NCBI GenBank assembly: GCA_041495845.1 | Contig: JBGQDM010000139.1 | Location: 1-6,892 of the forward strand | Origin: JBGQDM01 sp041495845 | GTDB taxonomy: Bacteria; Acidobacteriota; Terriglobia; Terriglobales; Acidobacteriaceae | Length of the DNA stretch: 6,892 nucleotides | Direction of reading: 5' to 3' | The notes under the pieces: model-generated | Databases searched by the model: none | What the model was told of the DNA's origin: nothing | What the model saw: only the letters and a program-made list of their open reading frames with translations | Translations under genes and position numbers: made by a program | Shown: positions 1 to 5,529 of the stretch, in pieces | Layout of the letters: the number at the start of each line of letters is the position of its first letter | Numbering within the stretch: position 1 is the stretch's first letter

Positions 1-87
1 CTCCAGCACGTCGAGGCGCCCGGCTTGGTGCCGCGCCAGAGCAATGCTTCCATGTTTTCCCGAAGTGTCGGCAGCGAGAAGAACCAT
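1..87 (-). CDS. tsaB: TsaB (YeaZ-like), N-terminal part, runs off the left edge
   Basis: Only the first 29 codons are inside the window, read leftwards from an ATG at 87-85. The peptide begins MVLLAADTSGKHGSIALAR, which matches the opening strand of TsaB/YeaZ, where family members typically show ILAIDTS followed by a Ser-Val/Ile-Ala-Leu strand. TsaB is the non-catalytic ASKHA-fold partner of TsaD in making the N6-threonylcarbamoyladenosine modification of ANN-decoding tRNAs in the cytoplasm. The gene starts 15 bases after the epimerase stop on the same strand, so it is probably co-transcribed with it. No strong ribosome binding site is visible. The identification rests on a short but characteristic N-terminus; the rest of the gene would lie left of base 1. 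Confidence 0.72.
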   Translation of the reverse strand, partial: MVLLAADTSGKHGSIALARHQAGRLDVLE

Positions 88-102
88 GATGGGCCGCTTA
101 AT

Positions 103-504
103 TCAAGCGTGCTCGTCCTCGACCAATTCCAGCAATACTCCGGCCGCGCTCGCCGGATGCACAAACACATAGCGATGGCCACCCGCGCCGGTCTTGATTT
201 CCTCCGACACCAGGCGCACCCCGTCCTTTTTCAGACGCGCCACCGCAGCCGTCAGATCCGGCACCCGCAGGCACACATGATGCAGACCCTCGCCGCGTTT
301 GCGAATGAACTTCGCAATCGCCGAATCCTCGGCGGTCGCTTCCAGCAACTCCAGGCGGCTCTCACCCACCGGCACCATCACCAGCCGAACTTTCTCGTGC
401 GGCACTGTCTCTTCCGCGGACACCGTGAGTCCGAGCGACTGGTAGATCGCTTTGGCCGCCGCCAGCGACTTCACCGCGATTCCGAGATGATCGATCCTGA
501 ACAT
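103..504 (-). CDS. mce: Methylmalonyl-CoA epimerase (VOC family)
   Basis: A 133-residue protein, the usual length for this enzyme, which interconverts (2S)- and (2R)-methylmalonyl-CoA so that propionyl-CoA carbon can enter the B12-dependent mutase. It shows the two-module glyoxalase/VOC layout: RIDHLGIAV at 3-11, RLELLEA at 50-56, GEGLHHVCLRV at 71-81 and GVLLELVE at 122-129. The expected metal ligands are present: His6, Glu52 (Gln in the Propionibacterium enzyme), His76 and Glu126. The phrase SAIAKFIRKRGEGLHH is strongly typical of methylmalonyl-CoA epimerases rather than other VOC proteins. The ATG start at 504 lies only 9 bases after the meaB stop, so the two are almost certainly one transcript with a shared role. 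Ribosome binding is weak (AAGAG about 7 bases upstream). Confidence 0.93.
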   Translation of the reverse strand: MFRIDHLGIAVKSLAAAKAIYQSLGLTVSAEETVPHEKVRLVMVPVGESRLELLEATAEDSAIAKFIRKRGEGLHHVCLRVPDLTAAVARLKKDGVRLVSEEIKTGAGGHRYVFVHPASAAGVLLELVEDEHA

Positions 505-513
505 GCCTTGCTC

Positions 514-1470
514 TTATCCCTTCCGCACTTCCGCCAGCAGTTCCTCAACCAGCGAATAAGGATCGCGCTGGTGCGCGGCCACCTCGGCGGCGTAGCGCGC
601 CATTTGCCCATCGCTGAGCCGCGGCTTCACCACTTGCTCCAGCAGCGCATCGCGCAACATCTCCACCAGACGCTCCTGCCAGTTTTGCGCGTTCTTGCGC
701 AGCAGCAGATTGTCCTGCAGGAGAAATGCCTCGTACCGCGTGATCGTGTCCGCCAGTTCCGCCACACCCTGACCGTCGCTGGCCACGGTCTTCACGATGG
801 GCGGCGTCCAGCCGTCTTTGCGCAGCGCCAACGACTGCATGGCGCGAATCTCCCGCTCCACCCGCTCCGCACCCTCGCGGTCGCTCTTGTTGATGACAAA
901 AATATCGGCAATTTCCATGATGCCGGCCTTGATGGTCTGCACATCGTCGCCCATGCCCGGCACCAGAATCACGATGGTGACATCGGCCAGCCTCACGATG
1001 TCCACTTCATCCTGACCCACGCCCACCGTCTCGATCATCACCACATCGCGCCCAGCTGCGTCCAGCACGGTGGCCACGTCCGCCGTGGTGCGCGCCAGCC
1101 CGCCCAGCGACCCGCGCGTCGCCATGCTGCGAATGTAGATGCCGGGATCGCCGAAGTGGCTCTGCATGCGAATACGGTCGCCCAGAATCGCGCCCCCGGT
1201 GTAGGGAGAAGTAGGGTCGACCGCGATAATGCCCACGGTCTTCTGCGCCCGCCGGTAGTGGTGCGCTAACTGGTCCACCAGCGTGCTCTTGCCCGCGCCC
1301 GGAGCACCGGTCAGCCCGAGAACGCGCGCTCTCCCGCTGCTTGGAAACAGAGTCTTGAGCAGTTCGTAGGATCCGGGCGCACGATCTTCCACGGCGGAAA
1401 TCGCGCGGGCCAGCGCGCGCAGATCACCGGAACGCAGACGCTCAAGAAGACTTTGGTGTTGGTTGCTCAA
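514..1470 (-). CDS. meaB: MeaB/ArgK-type G3E GTPase, methylmalonyl-CoA mutase chaperone
   Basis: A P-loop GTPase of the MeaB/ArgK (MMAA) family, which loads, gates and protects the adenosylcobalamin cofactor of methylmalonyl-CoA mutase. Numbering from the TTG at 1470 (318 residues): Walker A GAPGAGKST at 55-63, switch-region DPTSPYTGGAILGDRIRM from 85, the Walker B/G3 stretch ETVGVGQDE at 147-155, and the base-specificity motif NKSD at 194-197. The C-terminal helical dimerisation arm is present. The reading frame stays open upstream to an ATG at 1548 and a TTG at 1563. I prefer 1470 because Methylobacterium MeaB begins about a dozen residues before the ERL-x-x-GD helix, and the extra 26-31 residues use unlike codons and look non-coding. 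No start has a convincing ribosome site, so 1548 remains possible. The mutase itself is not in the window. Confidence 0.9.
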   Translation of the reverse strand: MSNQHQSLLERLRSGDLRALARAISAVEDRAPGSYELLKTLFPSSGRARVLGLTGAPGAGKSTLVDQLAHHYRRAQKTVGIIAVDPTSPYTGGAILGDRIRMQSHFGDPGIYIRSMATRGSLGGLARTTADVATVLDAAGRDVVMIETVGVGQDEVDIVRLADVTIVILVPGMGDDVQTIKAGIMEIADIFVINKSDREGAERVEREIRAMQSLALRKDGWTPPIVKTVASDGQGVAELADTITRYEAFLLQDNLLLRKNAQNWQERLVEMLRDALLEQVVKPRLSDGQMARYAAEVAAHQRDPYSLVEELLAEVRKG

Positions 1471-1562
1471 ACTGTTCAGTGTAAAGCAGCGGCGGGATGA
1501 TCGGAAGCCAGCTTCGATGCGGATAGTGATGGCGTATAGTTTTTTCATTCCGATCGAAACCA

Positions 1563-1727
1563 ATGCCCCAACCCAACGACATCTCGCCCATGTTTATCGA
1601 GTTGGGCATCGCCATCCTCGGTTTGGCGATCCTGGCCCGGGTCGCCCGCCGTTGGGGCTTTTCCGCGATATCACTATTCGGCTGGCGCCGGCGAGACCGG
1701 CCTGCAGCCCTCCAGCATCAAGTGTGA
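1563..1727 (+). pseudogene. 5' remnant of a Kef/CPA2-like cation:proton antiporter
   Basis: An ATG at 1563 opens a 54-codon frame. Residues 10-36 read as one hydrophobic helix followed by a basic turn (MFIELGIAILGLAILARVA, then RRWGFSAI). This is the characteristic first helix of CPA2/Kef-type antiporters, which normally continues with a Pro-Leu-Tyr-Leu-Leu-Ala-Gly segment. Here the similarity stops near base 1672, the frame becomes basic and non-membrane, and it ends at 1725-1727. About 350 further residues of antiporter are absent, so this is a stump left by a deletion or rearrangement. A possible -10 (TATAGT, 1535-1540) lies upstream without a matching -35. It could also be a tiny membrane peptide in its own right, but its join to the toxin fragment argues for debris. 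Confidence 0.45.
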
Positions 1728-1854
1728 AGACCTGACGGTGGTGCGAAAAGAGTCCCTGATCGAGCCCCGCGAGCGGTTGCGCACGCTGAGCAACGCGCGC
1801 ATTTGCCAGATTGCTGACACGGTCCGCCTGGCGATGGGATGCCCGCCGAAGTGA
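1661..1854 (+). pseudogene. 3' remnant of a MazF/PemK-like toxin gene, frameshifted
   Basis: From 1693 to the TGA at 1852-1854 the plus strand encodes 53 residues: ETGLQPSSIKCEDLT, then VVRKESL, RLRTLS, ending in RLAMGCPPK. This is the C-terminal half of the PemK/MazF ribonuclease-toxin fold (strand with GL-x-PS-x-(I/V)-K-C, a basic RK segment, an (R/G)-LRTLS turn and a final amphipathic helix). The preceding strand, FRDITIRLAPA, lies at 1661-1693 in a different frame; a single extra base near 1692 would join the two smoothly. Nothing of the N-terminal half is found; upstream sequence is antiporter-like. There is no start codon or ribosome site, so I take it as an inactive remnant. It converges with the acyl-CoA dehydrogenase, whose stop is 7 bases beyond. 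Confidence 0.55.
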
Positions 1855-1861
1855 CGCCCCT

Positions 1862-3004
1862 TCAACCCTTCACCAACTGCCGCGCAATCACCAGTCGCTG
1901 GATTTCGCTGGTGCCTTCGCCAATCGTGCACAGTTTCACGTCGCGATAGAACTTCTCCGCCGGATAGTCCTTGATGAACCCGTAGCCGCCGTGGATTTGC
2001 ACGCTCTCGTTGGCGCAACGCACCGCCACTTCGCTGGCATAGAGCTTCGCCATGGAGGATTCCAGCGTGGTCTTCATACCTGCGTCTTTCATCGACGCGG
2101 CCCGCATGGTGAGCAGACGCGCCGCGTCCACTTCCGTGGCCATGTCCGCCAGTTTCCACTGGATTGCCTGGAACTCGGAGATGGCTTGGCCGAACTGCTT
2201 GCGCTGTTTTGCATACTTGAGCGCGCACTCATAAGCACCCTGGGCCATCCCCAGCGAAAGGGCGGCAATCGAAATCCGCCCGCCATCGAGAATGCGCATG
2301 GCGTCCACAAAGCCGTCGCCCTCTTTTCCTAGACGGTTTTCCTCCGGCACAAAGCAATCTTCAAAAATAAGTTCGGCAGTGTCGCTGGCGCGCAGGCCCA
2401 GTTTGTTTTCTTTTTTCCCCGGCCGGAAGCCCTTCGTATCTTTCTCCAGCACAAAAGCTGACAGACCATGCGTATTGGCAGTCTTGTCGGTGACGGCGAG
2501 GGCTACGATCACGTCGGCGTAGTGTCCGTTGGTAATGAATGTTTTCGTGCCATTGAGGATGTACCCACCCTTGGTTTTCACGCCCGTCATGCGCGCGCTG
2601 CCGGCGTCTGAGCCCGACGATGGTTCCGTCAATCCCCAGGCGCCGATCCATTCTCCCGTCGCCAGCTTGGGAATGTACTTGCGCCGCTGCTGCTCATTGC
2701 CCGCGACAAAAATGTGGTTTGAGCACAACGACGTATGCGCCGCCACGATGATGCCGACCGAGCCATCCACCCGCGAAAGCTCGTCAATGGCGGTGACGTA
2801 CTCGACGTAGCCCATGTCGGCGCCGCCGTATTCCGACGGGAAAATGATGCCGAGCAGGCCCAGCTTGCCCAGTTCCTTTACCGTGGCCAGCGGAAACTGA
2901 CTGGCTTCGTCCCACTCCATGACGTGCGGAAGAATCTCGCGCTGGGCAAATTCGCGCACACTCTTTTTGAGTTGCAGCTGTTCTTCATTGAGCTGGAAAT
3001 CCAA
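1862..3004 (-). CDS. Acyl-CoA dehydrogenase, short/medium-chain type
   Basis: A 380-residue FAD flavoenzyme of the acyl-CoA dehydrogenase family, the usual length. It introduces a trans-2,3 double bond into acyl-CoA and passes electrons to electron-transfer flavoprotein. Visible family signatures are LTEPSSGSDAGS (125-136), the strand TKTFITNG (153-160), RKQFGQAISEFQ (268-279), QIHGGYGFIKDYPAEKFYRD (336-355) and TIGEGTSEIQR (360-370); Glu363 is at the position of the catalytic base in short/medium-chain enzymes. Exact acyl specificity cannot be read from sequence; short-chain or branched-chain acyl-CoA fits the proximity to methylmalonyl-CoA genes. I chose the TTG at 3004: it gives the family N-terminus (DFQLNEEQ), and GGAG sits 7 bases upstream. 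The frame is open further to 3055 but that part looks untranslated. Confidence 0.93.
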   Translation of the reverse strand: MDFQLNEEQLQLKKSVREFAQREILPHVMEWDEASQFPLATVKELGKLGLLGIIFPSEYGGADMGYVEYVTAIDELSRVDGSVGIIVAAHTSLCSNHIFVAGNEQQRRKYIPKLATGEWIGAWGLTEPSSGSDAGSARMTGVKTKGGYILNGTKTFITNGHYADVIVALAVTDKTANTHGLSAFVLEKDTKGFRPGKKENKLGLRASDTAELIFEDCFVPEENRLGKEGDGFVDAMRILDGGRISIAALSLGMAQGAYECALKYAKQRKQFGQAISEFQAIQWKLADMATEVDAARLLTMRAASMKDAGMKTTLESSMAKLYASEVAVRCANESVQIHGGYGFIKDYPAEKFYRDVKLCTIGEGTSEIQRLVIARQLVKG

Positions 3005-3008
3005 GGCG

Positions 3009-3016
3009 GTTCTCCG
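3009..3016 (-). promoter_or_regulatory. Ribosome binding site that fixes the TTG start of the acyl-CoA dehydrogenase
   Basis: On the minus strand CCGGAGAACCGCC directly precedes TTG (3004-3002). GGAG is 7 bases from the start codon. This supports the TTG start over the in-frame upstream positions around 3055. Confidence 0.5.
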
Positions 3017-3061
3017 GACAAAAGCGCGGGAAGGGTTTCGCGCGCGGGATGACAACTTGTT

Positions 3062-3067
3062 ATTAGA
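3062..3067 (-). promoter_or_regulatory. Candidate extended -10 element for the acyl-CoA dehydrogenase
   Basis: The minus strand reads TGG-TCTAAT, a TGn extension with a hexamer matching TATAAT in five of six positions. It would start transcription near 3055, giving a leader of about 50 bases before the TTG start. No good -35 hexamer is seen at the expected distance, which is tolerable for an extended -10 promoter but leaves this a weak prediction. Confidence 0.28.
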
Positions 3068-3133
3068 CCACAGGCGAGATCGGACTGCGGAGCACGGGAG
3101 TAACGCGAAGGCGCATGAATACTGGAGAAAATG

Positions 3134-3147
3134 ACTGACCGGTCGGT
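3134..3147. promoter_or_regulatory. Near-perfect palindrome, possible TetR-family operator
   Basis: ACTGACCGGTCGGT is symmetrical in 12 of 14 positions about the central ACCGGT. It sits between the stop of the small membrane protein and the acyl-CoA dehydrogenase, about 130 bases upstream of that start. Operators of many TetR-type repressors of acyl-CoA metabolism have this ACCG-N-CGGT-like form. No regulator gene is in the window, so the assignment is by form and position only. Confidence 0.3.
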
Positions 3148-3160
3148 TTCACGCGCGCGG

Positions 3161-3409
3161 TCAGCGCAGGAAGCGCAAGCATGCGCCCAGCCACAACACG
3201 GTCGGCAAAAGAAACAAAATCCCCAGCACCACCGCAATCACCGCGAACGCGGTCTTCTGACGTTGGACCGCGCGGGCCTGCACCTCGATGGACTTTTGCT
3301 GGTTGGCAATTGCCAACTCTTGTTTTTCCAGCGCCAGCTTCTGCCCCTCGAGGAATTCCCGCATCAAATCGCGAATCTGTTCCAGCAGTTGGTTCGTGTC
3401 ATCACTCAT
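3161..3409 (-). CDS. Small coiled-coil protein with C-terminal membrane anchor, unknown function
   Basis: An 82-residue protein I do not recognise as a named family. Residues 1-52 are charged and helical with leucine/isoleucine spacing suggesting a coiled coil (MSDDTNQLLEQIRDL..., KQELAIANQQKSIEVQAR). Residues 54-78 form one hydrophobic segment (TAFAVIAVVLGILFLLPTVLWL), followed by a short basic tail (RFLR). It is therefore probably a tail-anchored oligomerising protein with the N-terminal helix in the cytoplasm. The frame is open further upstream to 3532, but only the ATG at 3409 gives a sensible protein, with GGGAG about 12 bases ahead of it. It lies downstream of the frame-broken membrane gene and upstream of the acyl-CoA dehydrogenase, with about 155 bases to the latter, so it need not share that gene's role. 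Confidence 0.62.
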   Translation of the reverse strand: MSDDTNQLLEQIRDLMREFLEGQKLALEKQELAIANQQKSIEVQARAVQRQKTAFAVIAVVLGILFLLPTVLWLGACLRFLR

Positions 3410-3431
3410 CGTTGAGATCAACTCCCGAGAC

Positions 3432-3721
3432 TTACTGGTGCCGCTCTTTTCTCGGTGTGTGCAGGCTGGCCGCCTTGGCCACCCAGGACACCGGGAGAAA
3501 CGAAAGCAAGACACAGACGCCGCCTGCGGCAATCATGCCCCACGAAAAACGGGCAGTCGCCTCCAGCCAACGACGGCCTGGACATTCCGGTACAACTGAA
3601 TCATCCCAACGAAGAAGAAGAAAAGCCCACCGAGCGCGGTCCCGAGCCTGCCCTTTACACTGGCGCCTCGCGTTTTGCGCTCCGGCGGGCGATGTAGAGC
3701 ATTTTTTCTGTGGGCCAACAT
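3432..3721 (-). pseudogene. Frame-broken small membrane protein, unknown family
   Basis: No single frame explains this stretch, but consecutive pieces do. Frame one gives MLYIARRSAKREAPV from 3703 and stops. Frame two gives KGRLGTALGGLFFFFVGMI and a following QLYRNVQAVVGW, a clear membrane helix, and stops at 3533. Frame three gives LEATARFSWGMIAAGGVCV and LLSFLPVSWVAKAAS, a second helix, and a basic tail ending at the TAA at 3432-3434. Adding one base at each of two junctions would yield a protein of about 90 residues with two membrane helices. A TTC repeat lies within the second piece. It is either a decayed gene or one damaged by sequence errors; I cannot exclude that only the middle frame (3533-3721, 62 codons) is expressed. 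Confidence 0.35.
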
Positions 3722-3737
3722 CTGATCTGTGAAAGTC

Positions 3738-3962
3738 CTAGCCCGCCTGTACCCGCTCCACCAGCTTCGCCAGGCTCGGCATGGTGCCGCTTTCCTGGTA
3801 CGAGAAGACCATTACGCCGTCGCGGAACACATCCATCTGCCCGCCCGCGCCCAACGTGGTTCTGACTTCCATTCCCGGCAACTTGCGCAGTGCCCGCTTC
3901 AGGCGTCCCGCCTGAATCAGAATGTCCAGTCACGTCACACAGCGTTTAATTTCGACTCTCAT
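3738..3962 (-). CDS. SelW-like (Rdx family) selenoprotein, TGA read as selenocysteine
   Basis: Reading from the ATG at 3962 to the TAG at 3738-3740 gives 74 residues with one in-frame TGA (3932-3930) at position 11. The start reads MRVEIKRCVT, then the TGA codon, then LDILIQAGRLKRALRKLPG. This is the CxxU (Cys8, Sec11) redox motif straight after the first beta strand, followed by the helix expected in SelW/SelT/Rdx proteins. Next come the Gly-rich strand GAGGQMDVF (38-46), DGVMVFS (48-54) and ESGTMP (57-62), matching the family pattern G-x-GG-x-F-(D/E)-V-x-x-DG-x-x-(V/I)-F-S-x-x-x-x-G-x-x-P. The start is well supported: AGAAGG lies just upstream and ATGA overlaps the stop of the preceding gene. 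A hairpin after the TGA fits a bacterial SECIS. Such proteins are small thioredoxin-fold thiol oxidoreductases of uncertain substrate. The alternative is a Cys-to-stop mutation in a CxxC homologue. Confidence 0.78.
3898..3916 (-). promoter_or_regulatory. Candidate bacterial SECIS hairpin
   Basis: On the minus strand TTCAGGC-GGGAC-GCCTGAA forms a perfect 7-bp stem with a 5-base loop beginning GG. The stem begins 13 bases after the TGA and the loop 20 bases after it. Known bacterial SECIS elements, such as that of E. coli fdhF, have a short stem about 11 bases after the UGA with guanines at the start of the loop, where SelB binds. It lies inside the coding region, as required in bacteria. Confidence 0.68.
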
Positions 3963-4227
3963 GCCACCTTCTTCCCAAACATTCGGCGCGCCATCCACAG
4001 CGGCGCCACCAACACCTGTACCGGGTTGGTCAGGAACGCCGGTTTGTTGCCCTCGATCAAGTGTCCCAGCCAGGCTAGCGCAAACGCCGCCGGAATCTGC
4101 AGCAGCGCAATCTTCCAGTGCCACCACACCGTGATCAGCGCCGAAAAACCCAAGGGGATCGCAATCAAGTGCAGTGCCGGTTCACCGGATGGTTGTGCTT
4201 GCCGTCGTAGATGGAATACAGGCTCAT
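3959..4227 (-). pseudogene. DUF962/Mpo1-like small membrane protein with a one-base frameshift
   Basis: From an ATG at 4227, preceded by GGGG, the minus strand reads MSLYSIYDGKHNHPVNR and then meets a stop in that frame. The family's continuation, ALHLIAIPLGFSALITVWWH through GHLIEGNKPAF to RRMFGKKVA, lies in the neighbouring frame and ends at 3959. One missing base near 4177-4180 (AACCGG-CACTG) accounts for the break; restored, the protein would be 89 residues. The H-x-HP-x-NR-x-LH-x-x-x-IPL opening and the GH-x-x-EGN-x-PA motif are typical of DUF962 proteins, whose yeast member Mpo1 is a membrane-bound, iron-dependent dioxygenase of 2-hydroxy fatty acids. The second part also has its own ATG at 4288 inside the hemW end, but that start lacks the conserved N-terminus. 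It overlaps the SelW-like gene by ATGA. Confidence 0.66.
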
Positions 4228-4259
4228 CGCTACCCCCGACAGACCCGATCTCGCGACGA

Positions 4260-5459
4260 TTATAAACCCGTGTCGCCGACGCGCTCATTCACCAGCAGAA
4301 ACCGCTGAAACACTTCGTTCGACAAAAGCCGTCCGCGCTCGGTCAGCCGTACCGTTTCTTCCACGCGCTGCAGTAACCCGTCTTCCACTAACTCCGCGAT
4401 CATGGGACGCACTCCGGCAAGCGCATCTTCCCCAAACTCCCCGGCAATGCGCGGCAGCTCCACGCCCTGTGTCAGCCGCAGCCCGAGAAAGAAGGCCTCC
4501 TCGAGCGCTGCCGCTGCATTTACTTCAGTCCGCACCGGCGGAGTTCCCTCCAGAAACGCATTCAGGTCATCCGCAGCTGCAAAACGTACCGCGGCCAGCT
4601 CGCCGTCCGTTGCCGGCAGCATGGAGTGGGCATCCACGCCGAATCCAAGATACGGCTTCCGTTCCCAATATTTCAGGTTGTGCCGTGACTCCCAGGAAGA
4701 CCGCGCAAAGTTTGAAATCTCATACTGCTGCACGCCCGCCTGCTCCAGCCGTTCGCACGCGGCCAGGTAAAAATCGGCGCTGCGATCTTCTTCCGGCACA
4801 AAATGCGCGTGGTATTTCGTCCCGCCGGCGATCAACTCCCGCCCTAAACGCGAATCTTCGTCCACCTCCAGCATGTAGACGCTCACATGCGGAACCTCGG
4901 TCGCCAGCGCTTCCTCCACGGAATACCGCCAACTCGTTTCTGTCTGATGGGGCAGACCGGCAATCAGGTCCACGTTAATGTTCGCGATACCGGCGGCGCG
5001 CAACCGGACAATCTCCTCCAGCGTTTTGGCTCGCGTGTGCAAGCGCGCCACGGCGGCTGCTTCCTTATCCACAAACGATTGCACTCCCAGGCTCACGCGA
5101 TTCACGCCGCAGCTTCCAAATGCTTCCAGCATCTCGGGGGAAAGCGTTCCCGGGGCGCACTCCACCGTGATCTCGGCATCGCCCGTGAATGCAAGTCTCT
5201 GGCGCAGCGCGCGGAAAATATTCTCCAGATCGCCCGGCTCAAGAACCGTCGGAGTTCCGCCGCCGAGATAGACGGAATCCACGGCCGCTTCGAACCTCCC
5301 GCCCATTCCCTCCGCAGTCTCCGCCGCTGCCACGATGTCGGCGCACACCCGCTCCACGTAGCGTCCATACACCGCCCGCGAAAATACGCCCGAAGCGAAA
5401 TTGCAGTAACTGCATTTACTCTTGCAGAACGGCACCGAAATGTAGATTCCGAGCGGCAT
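4260..5459 (-). CDS. hemW: HemW-type radical SAM protein (heme chaperone; older name 'coproporphyrinogen III oxidase-like')
   Basis: A 399-residue radical SAM protein. From the ATG at 5459 it shows the cluster motif PFCKSKCSYCNF (Cys12, Cys16, Cys19), GGGTP at 66-70, RVSLGVQSF at 121-129 and HNLKYW at 260-265, followed by a C-terminal winged-helix-like HemN domain. The Phe after the third cysteine and the HN-x-x-YW motif point to HemW, which binds and hands on heme, rather than the oxidative-decarboxylating HemN, which has CxxxCxxCxC. One small departure: the usual E-x-NP strand reads VECAPGT (99-105). The frame extends to a TTG at 5468 that has GGAG 8 bases upstream; the ATG at 5459 fits family N-termini (MPLGIYISVPFC). 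It leads a minus-strand set with the DUF962 gene 32 bases on and the SelW-like gene after it. Confidence 0.9.
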   Translation of the reverse strand: MPLGIYISVPFCKSKCSYCNFASGVFSRAVYGRYVERVCADIVAAAETAEGMGGRFEAAVDSVYLGGGTPTVLEPGDLENIFRALRQRLAFTGDAEITVECAPGTLSPEMLEAFGSCGVNRVSLGVQSFVDKEAAAVARLHTRAKTLEEIVRLRAAGIANINVDLIAGLPHQTETSWRYSVEEALATEVPHVSVYMLEVDEDSRLGRELIAGGTKYHAHFVPEEDRSADFYLAACERLEQAGVQQYEISNFARSSWESRHNLKYWERKPYLGFGVDAHSMLPATDGELAAVRFAAADDLNAFLEGTPPVRTEVNAAAALEEAFFLGLRLTQGVELPRIAGEFGEDALAGVRPMIAELVEDGLLQRVEETVRLTERGRLLSNEVFQRFLLVNERVGDTGL

Positions 5460-5529
5460 AGCTTTCAATTATCCCACTCCGCGCGTCTCCTCACTCGAGC
5501 GATTCGTCCGTCGGAAAAAACAACGACTG

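Noticed and set aside
25..1269. 414-codon open frame on the plus strand
   Set aside because: Lies opposite the epimerase and meaB; rich in His, Arg and Gln with no domain pattern, as expected for an antisense shadow of GC-rich genes.
1512..1540. Promoter for the antiporter stump (TATAGT at 1535-1540)
   Set aside because: No acceptable -35 at 16-18 bases; too weak to list as a feature.
1855..1861. Possible terminator between the convergent toxin remnant and acyl-CoA dehydrogenase
   Set aside because: Only 7 bases separate the stops and no GC hairpin followed by a T run is visible on either strand.
3606..3625. GAAGAAGAAG run as a microsatellite
   Set aside because: Only four triplet units; noted merely as a possible slippage site within the broken membrane gene.
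3181..3732. 183-codon open frame on the plus strand
   Set aside because: Covers two unrelated minus-strand pieces with low-complexity Arg/Ser/Pro sequence; no family resemblance.
3655..3933. 92-codon minus-strand frame over the SelW-like gene
   Set aside because: Gly/Arg-rich and featureless; the neighbouring frame containing the TGA carries the SelW-family motifs. Only its last 15 codons may belong to the broken membrane protein.
4211..4978. 255-codon open frame on the plus strand
   Set aside because: Antisense of hemW; Pro/Arg/Ala-rich, no recognisable motif.
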